Source: Autumnicola sp041679265 (GTDB taxonomy: Bacteria > Bacteroidota > Bacteroidia > Flavobacteriales > Flavobacteriaceae). From it: DNA of 64,000 nucleotides. This document shows positions 55,277 through 64,000 of this stretch, in pieces (positions within the stretch are counted from its first letter, which is position 1; each line of letters starts with the position of its first letter). The stretch lies in the NCBI RefSeq assembly GCF_041679265.1, contig NZ_JBGFSM010000004.1:1-64000 (forward strand), in the 5' to 3' direction. Both the position numbers and the translations under genes were made by a program. The notes under the pieces were generated by a model that did no database searches, was not told the DNA's origin, and saw nothing but the letters and a program-made list of their open reading frames with translations.

Positions 55277-56083
55277 CTATGCGTTTTTTGCCTTTTCCAT
55301 TTGCTCCAGGGTGGCAAACTCCCAGGTGGGCATTTCATCATTGCCGGAATGTACCTCTTTAAAGGCCTGTACAATATTGTTATAAGCCCCGCAGCGGCAA
55401 ATATTACCAGACATTCTTTCCCTTATTTCTTCTTCGGAAAGCTCCAGGTTTTTTTCCACATTTTTAAAATCCTCGGTCACATAACTGGCTTCCCCGTTTT
55501 TAGCCTCTTCTAAAAGTGCCACGGAAGAACAAATTTGTCCCGGGGTACAATAACCGCACTGAAAGCCATCATGTTTTAAAAATGCCTGTTGCATTGGGTG
55601 AAGTTCCCCGTCCCGGGCCAAACCTTCTATAGTGGTAATTTCCTTATCCTCGCAGGTAGCAGCAAGCGTAAGGCAGGAAAGTTTTCGTTTGCCATCGATC
55701 ATCACCGTGCAGGCACCGCATTGCCCGTGGTCACAACCTTTTTTGGAACCTGTGAGGGCCAGCCTTTCCCTTAGCGCATCCAGCAAAGAAGTACGGGAAT
55801 CTAAAGTTAATGGCTTTACCATCTCGTTTACCCGCAGGTTCACCTTGACTTCATTTAAAAATACTTCAGGCTTATCGGGCAAATCCTTCATGGTATTTGC
55901 AAATAATTCCGAAGTAAAATATGAAGAGGCCCAAATACTTAAACTGGCAGCAGAAATCTGCTTTAAGAATTTCCGGCGGGTAGTGCCATTTAGGCCAAGC
56001 TGATCAAAGACTTTTTCTTCGTCTTCACTTAATTCATCATCCTGAACTTTCCGTTTCCATTTTTCCATATCCTTCATAAGCAA
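55277..56083 (-). CDS. Molybdenum hydroxylase [2Fe-2S] subunit with Tat signal (PaoA type)
   Basis: This 268-residue subunit has two [2Fe-2S] clusters. The plant-type one is GCDHGQCGACTVMI with a further Cys in KLSC; the second is CGYCTPGQ and CRCGAYN. Before them stands a Tat signal (TTRRKFLKQISAASL, about residues 35-49), preceded by an unusually long, acidic N-terminal extension (EEKVFDQLG). Tat export puts the whole complex in the periplasm, carried by this subunit. It is the first gene of the operon. An ATG at codon 3 (MKDMEKW) is an alternative start. Confidence 0.9.
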   Translation of the reverse strand: MLMKDMEKWKRKVQDDELSEDEEKVFDQLGLNGTTRRKFLKQISAASLSIWASSYFTSELFANTMKDLPDKPEVFLNEVKVNLRVNEMVKPLTLDSRTSLLDALRERLALTGSKKGCDHGQCGACTVMIDGKRKLSCLTLAATCEDKEITTIEGLARDGELHPMQQAFLKHDGFQCGYCTPGQICSSVALLEEAKNGEASYVTEDFKNVEKNLELSEEEIRERMSGNICRCGAYNNIVQAFKEVHSGNDEMPTWEFATLEQMEKAKNA

Positions 56084-56393
56084 TTTTTTAGGAGGTAAGC
56101 AGAGGTATTAAATTTAGAAATTAAAATCTATTAAAGCGTTATCATTATGTTAATGAGCTATGTCTTCTGAAAATTATATCCGGATTTTAAATACAATAAA
56201 GATTAAACTTCCAGATCTAAAGGGCACCTGCAAGGCATAAAAAATTGAAAACAAGAGATTTGAAATGGCCAAATTGATTATAAATTCCTAATGCAGAAAT
56301 ATAAATTTTTCCAGGAAATCTTTCTTGAAGAAGCCCAATGATTCAGTAAAAAGGGATCAATTTCAAAAGGAATCTCTCATTTAAACAAAATAA
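56084..56393. other. Intergenic region upstream of the hydroxylase operon
   Basis: These 310 bases are A+T-rich and hold the operon promoter, which I cannot place: no TAnnTTTG box with correct spacing is seen. There is no small gene or clear hairpin. Confidence 0.5.
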
Positions 56394-56430
56394 AAAAGGG
56401 TAAACACACTCATTATGTATTTACCCTTTA
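56394..56430 (-). terminator. Terminator of tRNA-Pro
   Basis: On the minus strand AAAGGGTAAA pairs with TTTACCCTTT over a loop of about 15 nt and runs into TTTTATTTTG. It begins 23 nt after the tRNA 3' end. Confidence 0.8.
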
Positions 56431-56448
56431 AATATCTATTTTTCTAAC

Positions 56449-56526
<78 letters not shown>

Positions 56527-56538
56527 ATTTTTGAAGTG

Positions 56539-56568
56539 CAAATTAAAGGGCTTATTTTTTATTTTCAA
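56539..56568 (-). promoter_or_regulatory. Probable tRNA-Pro promoter
   Basis: On the minus strand TTG (56568-56566) is followed after 19 nt by TTAATTTG (56546-56539), one base from TAnnTTTG. The tRNA starts 13 nt later, the expected distance for an unprocessed or short leader. The -33 part overlaps a short inverted repeat (56566-56586) after the aldo/keto reductase gene. Confidence 0.5.
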
Positions 56569-56600
56569 AAAGTAATTTACTTTTTGTTTCTTTTCTAATT

Positions 56601-57440
56601 TTAAAGTTGCTCCATAAAAGTATCTGGGTGCGCTCCTGTCCTTTCTTCTTTATCCAGGCTATCAATTAGTTGCATCTCTTCAGAAGTTAATTCAAAATCA
56701 AATACCGAAGCATTTTCTTTTATGCGCTCCTTATGCACACTTTTTGGAATAGTAACGACCCCTTTTTGCAAATCCCAGCGAATCACCACCTGTGCCAGCG
56801 TTTTATTATGGTTTTGGGCAATTTCATTTAGTTGTTTGTTATCAAAAATCCTCCCGCGCATTAGAGGGGACCAGGCTTCATATTGAATGTTTTTGCCACG
56901 GCAATATTCCAAAAGCTCCGGTTGCACGAGCATTGGGTGAAATTCATTTTGAAGTACCATTGGCATAATCTCACATTCCTTTTCAAGACTTTCCAGGTGG
57001 TGGGGCATACAGTTACAAACTCCTATTGCTTTTATCCTGCCTTCTTTATATAATTTTTCCATGGCCTTCCAGGCTTCTATATATTTTCCCGGTACAGGCC
57101 AGTGTATAAGATAAAGATCTACATACCCGCTATCCAGTTTTTTAAGTGAAGTTTCAAAAGCGTTAAGTGTTGATTTATAACCCTGGTCACTGTTCCAAAC
57201 CTTTGTGGTTAAAAAAACTTCTTCCCTGGGAATACCTGAATTTTTTATAGCCGCACCAACGCCTTCTTCATTTTTATACATGCTGGCAGTATCAAAATGC
57301 CTGTAGCCGGTTTCAAATGCTGCCTGCATGGCATTCTCCAGCTCATTTCCTTCTTTGGCTTTATATACCCCCAGTCCTAAATACGGCATTTTTACTCCAT
57401 TTGCTAAAGTTACGCTGCCATTAATATTAGTTATCTTCAT
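56601..57440 (-). CDS. Aldo/keto reductase
   Basis: This 279-residue cytoplasmic enzyme has the AKR (beta/alpha)8 fold with the catalytic tetrad Asp and Tyr in FDTASMYKNEEG, Lys in TTKVW and His in LIHWPVP. The C-terminal IPKSVHKERIKEN segment binds NADP(H). It resembles 2,5-diketo-gluconate reductases (DkgA/YtbE group). The reading frame is complete; neighbours give no clue to the substrate. Confidence 0.93.
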   Translation of the reverse strand: MKITNINGSVTLANGVKMPYLGLGVYKAKEGNELENAMQAAFETGYRHFDTASMYKNEEGVGAAIKNSGIPREEVFLTTKVWNSDQGYKSTLNAFETSLKKLDSGYVDLYLIHWPVPGKYIEAWKAMEKLYKEGRIKAIGVCNCMPHHLESLEKECEIMPMVLQNEFHPMLVQPELLEYCRGKNIQYEAWSPLMRGRIFDNKQLNEIAQNHNKTLAQVVIRWDLQKGVVTIPKSVHKERIKENASVFDFELTSEEMQLIDSLDKEERTGAHPDTFMEQL

Positions 57441-57544
57441 TAGAATTTTTTTTGTAGCCTAAAGATAGGATGAAAAAGCGAAAAGGAAAATTCCGGCCTA
57501 TCTAAACTTATATCAGAAAAACTTTCGGTTTCTATTTATTAGCA

Positions 57545-57552
57545 TATTTTTG
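57545..57552 (+). promoter_or_regulatory. Probable -7 box of the YaiO-like gene
   Basis: TATTTTTG matches the Bacteroidetes -7 consensus and is 26 nt ahead of the start. The -33 region has TTTC (57523-57526) at the right distance instead of TTTG. Confidence 0.45.
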
Positions 57553-57577
57553 AAATAAATTTTATAGCTCCCCAAAT

Positions 57578-58825
57578 ATGAAAAATTTTTTCTTCGGAAT
57601 CTTCCTGGCGCTAACTTCCTTCGCCGGGTTTTCACAGGAAATTTCTGAAACCAATACCGATTCCCTTTATCTGAAGGCCTTAAACGCCTACAAAACCCAA
57701 ACTTATAAGAAGTCTTTAAATCTTACCCGCCGGGGGCTGGAACTGGCACCGGAATATCATGATATTCGCATCCTGGAAATCCGGAATTTTTGGGTCCTGG
57801 GCCGGTTTACTGAAGCAGATGAAGACCTGGATTACCTGCTAAAGCAGGCACCACAATATGCAGATACCAAACCACTGGCCTTACAACGAATAGGAAAATT
57901 TCAGGATGATCAAAAAGCTTTTCAATACCTCTCGCGGCTGGATAGCATTTATCCCGGGGATACTTCCCTAAGGATACAGCAGGCAAAACTGCTGTTAAAA
58001 ATGAACAGGAGAAAAGAAGCCCGTGAAATTGCCTTAAAAACCATAGAAACTTCTGGTATTTCCGGTGCAAACAGGTATGTTCTGCAAACGATCCTTAACA
58101 GGACGGTTTCTAATGAAATTGGGGTAAATTATCAGTTTATCAACTTCAGTGAAGATTATTCAAGAGATGAACCCTGGCACACCATTAGTGGCGAATTTCA
58201 GCATAACTTTAACCGCACTGCCGTGATTGCCAGAGTAAATTATACAGACAGGGCTTATGACCAGGGCAGCCTTTATGAACTGGAAGCTTATCCCGTTTTT
58301 AGCGACAGGATGTACGCCTTTACCAATGTTGGATTTTCTGATGGCAGCCTTTTTCCTGACTTTAGAGCAAGTGCTTCTCTCTTTTATAATTTTGCCAAAA
58401 TATTTGAAGGGGAAGTGGGCGGCAGGCTTCTGGCGTTTAACAACACTAATTATCTTACAGGAATTCTGGGACTTACCGCCTACCAGGGAAGCTTTTACCT
58501 TAATTTAAGAACCTTCTTGGGGCCAAAACGAATGAACAAACTGGTACAAAACTACCAGTTTAACCTGCGGTATTACCTGAAAAACGCCGATAATTATCTA
58601 TTTGCAAGACTGGGCAGCGGGATTTCCCCGGATGAAAGGGCAATTTTTACCCAGGTACAGGAAAACCCGGGACTGGAAGCCTACTACTTTAACGTGGGAA
58701 TCAATAAATCTATAGGCATTCATCATATTTTCCAGCTTGGCGGAGGATATTTATTTGAAGATATAAATGCGCAAACTAAAGGAAACCAACTAGTAGGATT
58801 TGCAAGTTACCGGTACCGGTTTTAA
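57578..58825 (+). CDS. YaiO-like TPR and outer membrane beta-barrel protein
   Basis: This 415-residue protein has a signal peptide (MKNFFFGIFLALTSFAGFSQ), TPR-like repeats (about 25-165: LYLKALNAYKTQTYKKSLNLTRRGLELAP) and a C-terminal beta barrel of the YaiO family (about 175-415, aromatic, ending FASYRYRF). TPR-plus-barrel proteins such as PgaA and AlgK/AlgE export polysaccharide. Its stop is shared with that of the convergent GT2 gene, so the two transcripts overlap. Export of the polymer made by that GT2 is a likely role (inference). Confidence 0.85.
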   Translation: MKNFFFGIFLALTSFAGFSQEISETNTDSLYLKALNAYKTQTYKKSLNLTRRGLELAPEYHDIRILEIRNFWVLGRFTEADEDLDYLLKQAPQYADTKPLALQRIGKFQDDQKAFQYLSRLDSIYPGDTSLRIQQAKLLLKMNRRKEAREIALKTIETSGISGANRYVLQTILNRTVSNEIGVNYQFINFSEDYSRDEPWHTISGEFQHNFNRTAVIARVNYTDRAYDQGSLYELEAYPVFSDRMYAFTNVGFSDGSLFPDFRASASLFYNFAKIFEGEVGGRLLAFNNTNYLTGILGLTAYQGSFYLNLRTFLGPKRMNKLVQNYQFNLRYYLKNADNYLFARLGSGISPDERAIFTQVQENPGLEAYYFNVGINKSIGIHHIFQLGGGYLFEDINAQTKGNQLVGFASYRYRF

Positions 58826-60267
58826 TCTTTGGAAATTTTGAAGCCTTTCCTGGTCATCACTCCCCAGCCTGATTTTATTTTAAAGAGTTTTTTATAGTAG
58901 CCTTTCATCTGGCCGTAGAGCATTACCGGGTGATACAAAAAAGGTTCCAGGTAAGCAGCTAACAGCAGCTCCACCACTTGTTTTGGACGTGTATAATGGT
59001 CAAAACTCTTAACATACATAAAAACCGCAGCCGTAGAAAAAAGGCAGCCTAAAAGATAGATAAAGGCGTAGATAAGCACCGCATTTGGCCAATTGATCAA
59101 TCCCATAAAGGCAAAGACAAAAATGGCAATTATTCCCAAAAACTCTACCAGTGGGGCACCAAACTCAAAGATGAGCCAGTAAGGAAAATACAATAAGCCC
59201 ATATGGCGGTATTTTGGATTTAAGAAAAGGTGCTTATGGATGCTTATGGTTTCCCACAAACCCCGGGCCCACCGGTCCCGCTGGTTTATTAGCACCTGGT
59301 AGGTGGGAGGAGCTTCTGTCCAGCAGAGAGTCTCCGGCAGGTACACCACCTTGTAAGGCAGCTTTAAATTTTCCATATGAGTTCTTAGTCTGATGCATAA
59401 CTCCAGGTCTTCTCCCACCATTTTCGCATCAAAACCTCCCACTTCTATTACCCTTTTTAACGGGTACATTCCAAAAGCCCCGGATACCAGCATTAATCCA
59501 TTGATTTCTCCCCAGGCCATTCTGCCTAAAAGGAAGGCCCTGATATATTCCACCACCTGTACCATGGGTACAAGATTATCTGGCAGACGTAATTCTTTTA
59601 AAATCCCGTTTTTTACTACAGAATCGTTGGCGATTCCTATTCCTGCTCCACAGGCAATTATTTCTTTATCATCTTCTTCAAGATAAGGGCGAACCATTTT
59701 GAGCAAAGCATCCTGCTCGATAATACAATCGGCATCGGTACAGATTACCAGCTCGCTATCGGCAAAATTGATCCCGGCATTTAAGGCATCTGCCCGGCCT
59801 CCATTGTTTTTATCAATTACTGTAAGCTGTGTATATTTCTTATTACGGCTTTTGTAGATGTAATTTATTGAAGCAGTGGGAATAGGCTGGGTAATAAAAG
59901 TGGCATCCCTTGGTTCCAGTTCAAATTCTTTTATAAGTTTCTCCAGGGAATCATCTTTACTGCCGTCATTTACCAAAATAAAATTATAGTATGGATATTG
60001 AATGGAGAGCAGGGACCTTACATTTTCCACTATGGTAAGGCCTTCATTATAAGCCGGAGCCACAAGGGTAACCGAAGGGATATCTGTTGCGCTCACAATA
60101 TCGTTCACATTTAAAAACACAGAGCGCTTTTTTGTTCGTTTAATGCCTCGGTTGGCCAGGATAATCCCGGTAAAATAGATGCTCATAAGGCATAGCCCGT
60201 AAAAGAAAAAGAAATAATTTACGGTCCAGAATATAAAATTCCCCCAAGAAAAGTCACTATTGGGCAT
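58822..60267 (-). CDS. Processive membrane glycosyltransferase, family GT2
   Basis: This 481-residue protein has an N-terminal helix (about 12-35), a cytoplasmic GT-A domain and three or four C-terminal helices. GT2 motifs are VAPAYNEG, LVNDGSKDD, CTDADC (the metal-binding DxD-type), a GEDLELCIRL Asp and the QRDRW signature (QxxRW) of polymer-forming enzymes such as PgaC, cellulose and hyaluronan synthase. It likely makes a cell-surface polysaccharide from a UDP-sugar; which sugar is unknown. It overlaps the HEAT gene by 11 bp. Confidence 0.92.
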   Translation of the reverse strand: MPNSDFSWGNFIFWTVNYFFFFYGLCLMSIYFTGIILANRGIKRTKKRSVFLNVNDIVSATDIPSVTLVAPAYNEGLTIVENVRSLLSIQYPYYNFILVNDGSKDDSLEKLIKEFELEPRDATFITQPIPTASINYIYKSRNKKYTQLTVIDKNNGGRADALNAGINFADSELVICTDADCIIEQDALLKMVRPYLEEDDKEIIACGAGIGIANDSVVKNGILKELRLPDNLVPMVQVVEYIRAFLLGRMAWGEINGLMLVSGAFGMYPLKRVIEVGGFDAKMVGEDLELCIRLRTHMENLKLPYKVVYLPETLCWTEAPPTYQVLINQRDRWARGLWETISIHKHLFLNPKYRHMGLLYFPYWLIFEFGAPLVEFLGIIAIFVFAFMGLINWPNAVLIYAFIYLLGCLFSTAAVFMYVKSFDHYTRPKQVVELLLAAYLEPFLYHPVMLYGQMKGYYKKLFKIKSGWGVMTRKGFKISKD

Positions 60268-61309
60268 ACACTTCCGGATTTGAATACTGCTCGAGATAGA
60301 ATTCCTGTACCTGCTCTTTGTACCCGCTGTTCCAGAGGATTTCCGCAGCCCTAAGCTTTATATCATCACTGGAACTTCTTAGCAGCTGCATGTAGAATGT
60401 TACATCTATTTCAGAATTCTTAAAAATGTAATTTAAAAGCTGCCCCTGCTGGCTGGCAACAGGAATTTTGGAAAAAAGCTTTTTAATCATCCGGATGCCT
60501 TCCGCTTTTATCTTAAAACTTTGCAGGCAATAGATGGCTGCCTCACGTACTTCGTAGTTAGAATGTTCAAGATGGGCCAGGATGTAATTTGTTTCACTTT
60601 CCAGATTATATTTTCTAATAATCCTCATGATGAGCTGTTTGGCAAAAAACTTTTTGGTGGTGTATAAGTTCCGAAGCTTTTCCACCTGGGGTTCTTTATA
60701 TAAATCATAAAGCTTTTCCACAATTTTTATCTGCTGCCACAGCGTTAAATCCCTTTTTAAATAGGGAAGAAAACGCAAACTATCCCAGCCAAGAAAAACA
60801 ACAAGGGCAATCTGGGCCTCCCGGCGCACATAAATATTTTTGTGGTTTCTTAGTGGGATTATTTCCTGAATGTACTGCTGCTGGTTCATCTCGTAAATTT
60901 CTCTTATTCCCAGGGCTTTATGGTACCAGCCATACTTTTTTAGTTTAGAAATAGAAGCACGGTAAGGAGGAATCTGGCTGTACAGGGTTTTTAATTTTGT
61001 GTGATTTCTTCCAAGTATGGAACGCTGTGTCCTTATCATAAGGTTTATTAAATACTGTACGTTGTTTTTTTTTGATTCCCTAATCCCAATATTTCTTAAA
61101 ATACGTTGTATTTCGATAAGTTCCACAGGACTCGCGGGATTGGGGTAAAGGTAATTGCTTACCACATCTGCAAAGGTTTCTTCTATTTCCTTTAACTTAC
61201 GAGTCCGGCTTTTCCTGTAACTCATGCTAAAGAGCGTACCTAGCCACAAACCTATAAGAATTAACAGGCCAATTTTTAGAACAGGTATAATAATAGTGAT
61301 CAACTCCAT
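60257..61309 (-). CDS. Membrane-anchored HEAT-repeat protein
   Basis: This 350-residue protein has one N-terminal helix (IIIPVLKIGLLILIGLWLGTLF) and then helical repeats (HKNIYVRREAQIALVVFLG; HSNYEVREAAIYCLQSFK; SSDDIKLRAAEILWNSGY), each with the HEAT pattern. Such repeats are scaffolds for protein binding. It lies between a receiver-only protein and a GT2 synthase, sharing one base with the first (TAATG) and 11 with the second, so it may pass the receiver's signal to the synthase (inference). Confidence 0.85.
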   Translation of the reverse strand: MELITIIIPVLKIGLLILIGLWLGTLFSMSYRKSRTRKLKEIEETFADVVSNYLYPNPASPVELIEIQRILRNIGIRESKKNNVQYLINLMIRTQRSILGRNHTKLKTLYSQIPPYRASISKLKKYGWYHKALGIREIYEMNQQQYIQEIIPLRNHKNIYVRREAQIALVVFLGWDSLRFLPYLKRDLTLWQQIKIVEKLYDLYKEPQVEKLRNLYTTKKFFAKQLIMRIIRKYNLESETNYILAHLEHSNYEVREAAIYCLQSFKIKAEGIRMIKKLFSKIPVASQQGQLLNYIFKNSEIDVTFYMQLLRSSSDDIKLRAAEILWNSGYKEQVQEFYLEQYSNPEVYAQ

Positions 61310-61689
61310 TAATATCCTGCTATTAATTGCTCCACCTTGTCCAGATCAAAGGGAATTTCAAAGAATCCGGCGATGCCTTTTAGAGCCATGGTATCTTTCT
61401 TGATTTTTTCCTGACCCATATTGGAAACAATGATCAGGTTTTTATGCAAAATTACCTCCTGCACCTGGGATACAAATTCAAGGGGAGCAATGCCATCAAA
61501 AAGAATGTCGGAGATAATTACATCGAAGTTTATGTTCTGATCCTCGATGTCAAGATCATTAAGAGAAGTAATTGCCTTACAGGAATATGATCTGGAATTG
61601 GTAAGGCGTTCCAGTATCCTCAGGATAATTTTATCTTCTTGTATTACTAAAGCATGCCTGGTTTTCAAGACTTCTAATTTGGGGATCAA
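61309..61689 (-). CDS. Stand-alone receiver-domain protein (atypical)
   Basis: This 126-residue protein is only a receiver domain. It keeps the acidic patch (VIQEDK), the phosphoacceptor Asp in VIISDILFDG and the switch Ser in IIVSNMG. At the position of the conserved Lys (the usual KPF) it has EIPF, so Lys is missing and phosphorylation-driven switching may be altered. There is no ATG near the start; the in-frame stop is 3 codons upstream of the TTG at 61689, so a TTG start is used here (a second TTG 7 codons in is possible). There is no kinase nearby. Confidence 0.8.
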   Translation of the reverse strand: MIPKLEVLKTRHALVIQEDKIILRILERLTNSRSYSCKAITSLNDLDIEDQNINFDVIISDILFDGIAPLEFVSQVQEVILHKNLIIVSNMGQEKIKKDTMALKGIAGFFEIPFDLDKVEQLIAGY

Positions 61690-61751
61690 GTTCTTTTACC
61701 AACACTATAATCAGGAAAGCTTAATAAGCTGCTTTCCGATCTAAACATACA

Positions 61752-61759
61752 CAAAAATA
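61752..61759 (-). promoter_or_regulatory. Probable -7 box of the receiver-HEAT-GT2 operon
   Basis: TATTTTTG on the minus strand matches TAnnTTTG and lies about 63 nt upstream of the TTG start. The -33 position has only a T-run. The rest of 61690-61953 shows no gene. Confidence 0.4.
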
Positions 61760-61953
61760 ATACAAGTAGTCTTTTTCTTATGAAAAAAATGCTGCTTAGC
61801 AGATGAATTTCAATTTCTTATTCATTTCTGAAGTATTTATCCTACATAAAGAAGCTGGAAAACAGCTTATTTCAATTTTTTTTTGCAGAAAAACCGCAAC
61901 CAGTAGAAGAGCCCTTTTTCCGGAAATAAATCTGATTAGAGAAAAGTCACAGC

Positions 61954-63936
61954 TTATTTTGCAGGATAGATCTTTGCGGCCCAGCCACCACCCGGGGCCA
62001 GGTGTATTTCCATTTGGTTATTTTCAGAAATAGGCTTCACCTCCCGCTTATAATCTTTCCCTTCCCTACTTGCATTAACCCCATCTTTAAAAATTACGGC
62101 TTCATAATTACCTTTCGGCAAAAATGAAAAATCCAGCGTGATATCCCGAGGATTCCAGTTAGTAATTGCGCCTACATACCAGGTGTCTCCTTTTCTCCTG
62201 GCTATAGCTGCAAATTCTCCTACTTTCCCATCCAGGGCTATAGTTGCATCAAAAACAGTAGGGACATCAGCTATAAAAGCAGTACTTTCAGGCTCCTTCA
62301 TATAATTTGTGGGATTATCTGCCAGCATGTTAAAAGGTGCTTCATATAAAACATACAAAGCCAGCTGGTGGGCTCGGGTTCCCTGGCTCATGGGAGCAGA
62401 ATTAACAGCGCGAAAATTAGCCTTATTAGCATTTTTCATTGCTCCCGGGGTGTAATCCATAGGCCCTGCCAGCATCCTGATAAAAGGGATCCTGGTATCG
62501 TACAAAGGAAAATCGGTATTGGACCATTTCACATTTTCCAACCCCCGAACGCCTTCAAAGTTCACCACATTGGGATAGGTACGTTGTAACCCGGTAGGTT
62601 TATAAGCCCCGTGAAAATCAAGCATGAGTTTATGTTTGGCCGCTTTTTCTGAAATTTCGTAATAAAAATCTACCATCGCCTGGTCATCCCTGTTCATAAA
62701 ATCTACCTTCAGCCCTTTTACACCCATTTGGGAATACACTTCTAAGGCTTTATCCATTTGTTGTGCTAAAGGCAGGTAGCCGGACCATAACCATACTCCC
62801 ACTCCTTTGCTCCCGGCATACCTGATGATTTCCTCCAGGTCAATTTCAGGAATAGTATTCAGAATCTCCCCTTTGGGCGCCCAACCTTCATCCAGTAAAA
62901 TATTTTCTATACCATTTTTTGCAGCAAAGTCTATGTAATACTTATAGGTTTTGGTGTTTATCCCGGCGGGAAAATCAACCCCGGAGATATTCCAGTCATT
63001 CCACCAATCCCACGCAACCTTTCCCGGGGTTATCCAGGAAACGTCTTTTACGCGCGATGGCGACGCCAGTTGATATACCATATCATTATTAAGCAATTCC
63101 TTATCTTCTTCGCTAACCATTACAATTCTCCAAGGAAATTTACGCGTTCCACTGGTTTTGGCCAGATAATCTGCACGTTTTGTCACGTAAGACTGCAAAC
63201 CATTGTGCCCACCCTGAACTTCTTCTAAGGGATAAGGGGCAAAATCTCCTTTTAAAGAATATTCCTGATTTCCTGCTTTTAAGAACATTCCGGGATAGCT
63301 TTCAAGATCTGCCTCTGTAATGGCTGCTTTAATTCCGCCGGGGAATTCCACCAGTACCGGCGCAAAACCTACGGTATCTTTTTTGATTTCAGATAAAGGA
63401 ATATGTGTGTAGCGGTTTTCAAAGGAAATCTGATAGACATCCTCCACAGGATCATTGGCATAAGGGAAGTAGCTCATATAATCGCCGGAGAAATTAAAAT
63501 TTGCTTCTTCTGAAGTTACCGTTACTTCCTCCTTTTTACTGGTAAAAAAGCGGTAGGCAACGCCTGAATTATATACCCTGAAAACGAGTCCAAAATCATT
63601 TTCAAAATTTAGCTTTAACTGTTTGTAATGCTCTTCAATTACATCCTTTTTATAATTAACAGCATCTATACTGTTGCTTACCTCTTCCTCTTCTGAATGT
63701 ACCACTTCCGGATTTCTTCCTAATATTTCTCCATTTGCCAGGCTAAGGGAGACCGCAGAGGGCGTGATAACCTGCTGGGTGTTTTTGAGGACAGACCAGG
63801 TAATCTGCTCTTCCACATTTACTTCCAGGTTAATCTCCCCATCCGGAGACTGGATGGCAAATGTGGGATTCTCCTGAGCCAGGATTGTACCGGCAAAAAA
63901 AAGGAATAAAAAGCTAAGGTGTTGGAGTTTATTCAT
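61954..63936 (-). CDS. GH97 glycosidase with retaining-type nucleophile
   Basis: This 660-residue protein has a signal peptide (FLFLFFAGTILAQ), the GH97 N-terminal beta domain, a TIM barrel and a C-terminal beta domain. At the site where the inverting enzyme has Gly, it has Asp in VKGLKVDFMNRDDQ, the nucleophile of retaining GH97 such as BtGH97b, an alpha-galactosidase. The base Glu of the inverting type is replaced (MLDFHGAYKPTG has Gly in place of Glu). It is thus expected to retain configuration and probably to act on alpha-galactosides. It is not near a SusCD pair; its promoter region (63937-64000) shows no clear box. Confidence 0.9.
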   Translation of the reverse strand: MNKLQHLSFLFLFFAGTILAQENPTFAIQSPDGEINLEVNVEEQITWSVLKNTQQVITPSAVSLSLANGEILGRNPEVVHSEEEEVSNSIDAVNYKKDVIEEHYKQLKLNFENDFGLVFRVYNSGVAYRFFTSKKEEVTVTSEEANFNFSGDYMSYFPYANDPVEDVYQISFENRYTHIPLSEIKKDTVGFAPVLVEFPGGIKAAITEADLESYPGMFLKAGNQEYSLKGDFAPYPLEEVQGGHNGLQSYVTKRADYLAKTSGTRKFPWRIVMVSEEDKELLNNDMVYQLASPSRVKDVSWITPGKVAWDWWNDWNISGVDFPAGINTKTYKYYIDFAAKNGIENILLDEGWAPKGEILNTIPEIDLEEIIRYAGSKGVGVWLWSGYLPLAQQMDKALEVYSQMGVKGLKVDFMNRDDQAMVDFYYEISEKAAKHKLMLDFHGAYKPTGLQRTYPNVVNFEGVRGLENVKWSNTDFPLYDTRIPFIRMLAGPMDYTPGAMKNANKANFRAVNSAPMSQGTRAHQLALYVLYEAPFNMLADNPTNYMKEPESTAFIADVPTVFDATIALDGKVGEFAAIARRKGDTWYVGAITNWNPRDITLDFSFLPKGNYEAVIFKDGVNASREGKDYKREVKPISENNQMEIHLAPGGGWAAKIYPAK

Positions 63937-64000
63937 ACTTATTAAGTTGATTCCGCTATAAGGGGAATATGTAGAATTTTTGTTATATATCTGGCATTTT

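Overview
The window looks like a chromosomal segment of a marine or soil Bacteroidota, most likely a Flavobacteriaceae member close to Gramella, Salegentibacter or Zunongwangia (inference from gene content). Seen directly: low G+C, SusC/SusD pairs, many lipoproteins, no Shine-Dalgarno-dominated starts, and several promoters of the Bacteroidetes type (TTG, 19-20 nt, TAnnTTTG). No rRNA, CRISPR array, transposase or phage gene was found.

Region 1 (1-990) is a small accessory island: a hicA-hicB toxin-antitoxin pair with its own promoter, flanked by imperfect inverted repeats and a perfect 32-bp palindrome. Region 2 (995-13763) is a one-strand nitrate assimilation block. nirB, nirD, a DUF4202 gene, a NarX-like sensor kinase and a NarL-like regulator form one run; narK, a nitrate reductase fused to its own NADH-type reductase, and a rubredoxin/half-sulfite-reductase protein form the next. 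Both runs start at promoters sharing the inverted repeat TAAGTA-N4-TACTTA and two TACGTA sites. The nitrate reductase is split by a +1 frameshift in an A8 run.

Region 3 (13853-31863) is for alpha-glucan and glycan use: a separately transcribed GH92 alpha-mannosidase, then a complete starch locus in the order susR-like regulator, susC, susD, susE, lipoprotein GH13 amylase, periplasmic GH13, GH31 and inverting GH97. Starch is bound and cut at the surface, imported by SusCD and reduced to glucose in the periplasm.

Region 4 (32151-40676) holds a serine hydrolase with a frameshifted N terminus, a small exported protein, an RND tripartite efflux operon and an HD phosphohydrolase. Region 5 (41151-50969) has a TPR-adenylate cyclase, an unknown lipoprotein, and a tetR-ABC-hlyD-tolC export operon whose ABC protein has lost nearly all catalytic ATPase motifs except Walker A. 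Region 6 (51093-57440) has a tiny Cys-rich lipoprotein with an outer membrane protein, a Tat-exported PaoABC-like molybdenum hydroxylase, tRNA-Pro(GGG) and an aldo/keto reductase.

Region 7 (57578-61689) is a compact set facing tail to tail: a YaiO-like TPR/beta-barrel protein against a receiver-HEAT-GT2 operon, probably an uncharacterised exopolysaccharide synthesis and export system. The window closes with a second GH97 enzyme (61954-63936) that carries the retaining-type nucleophile, unlike the first.
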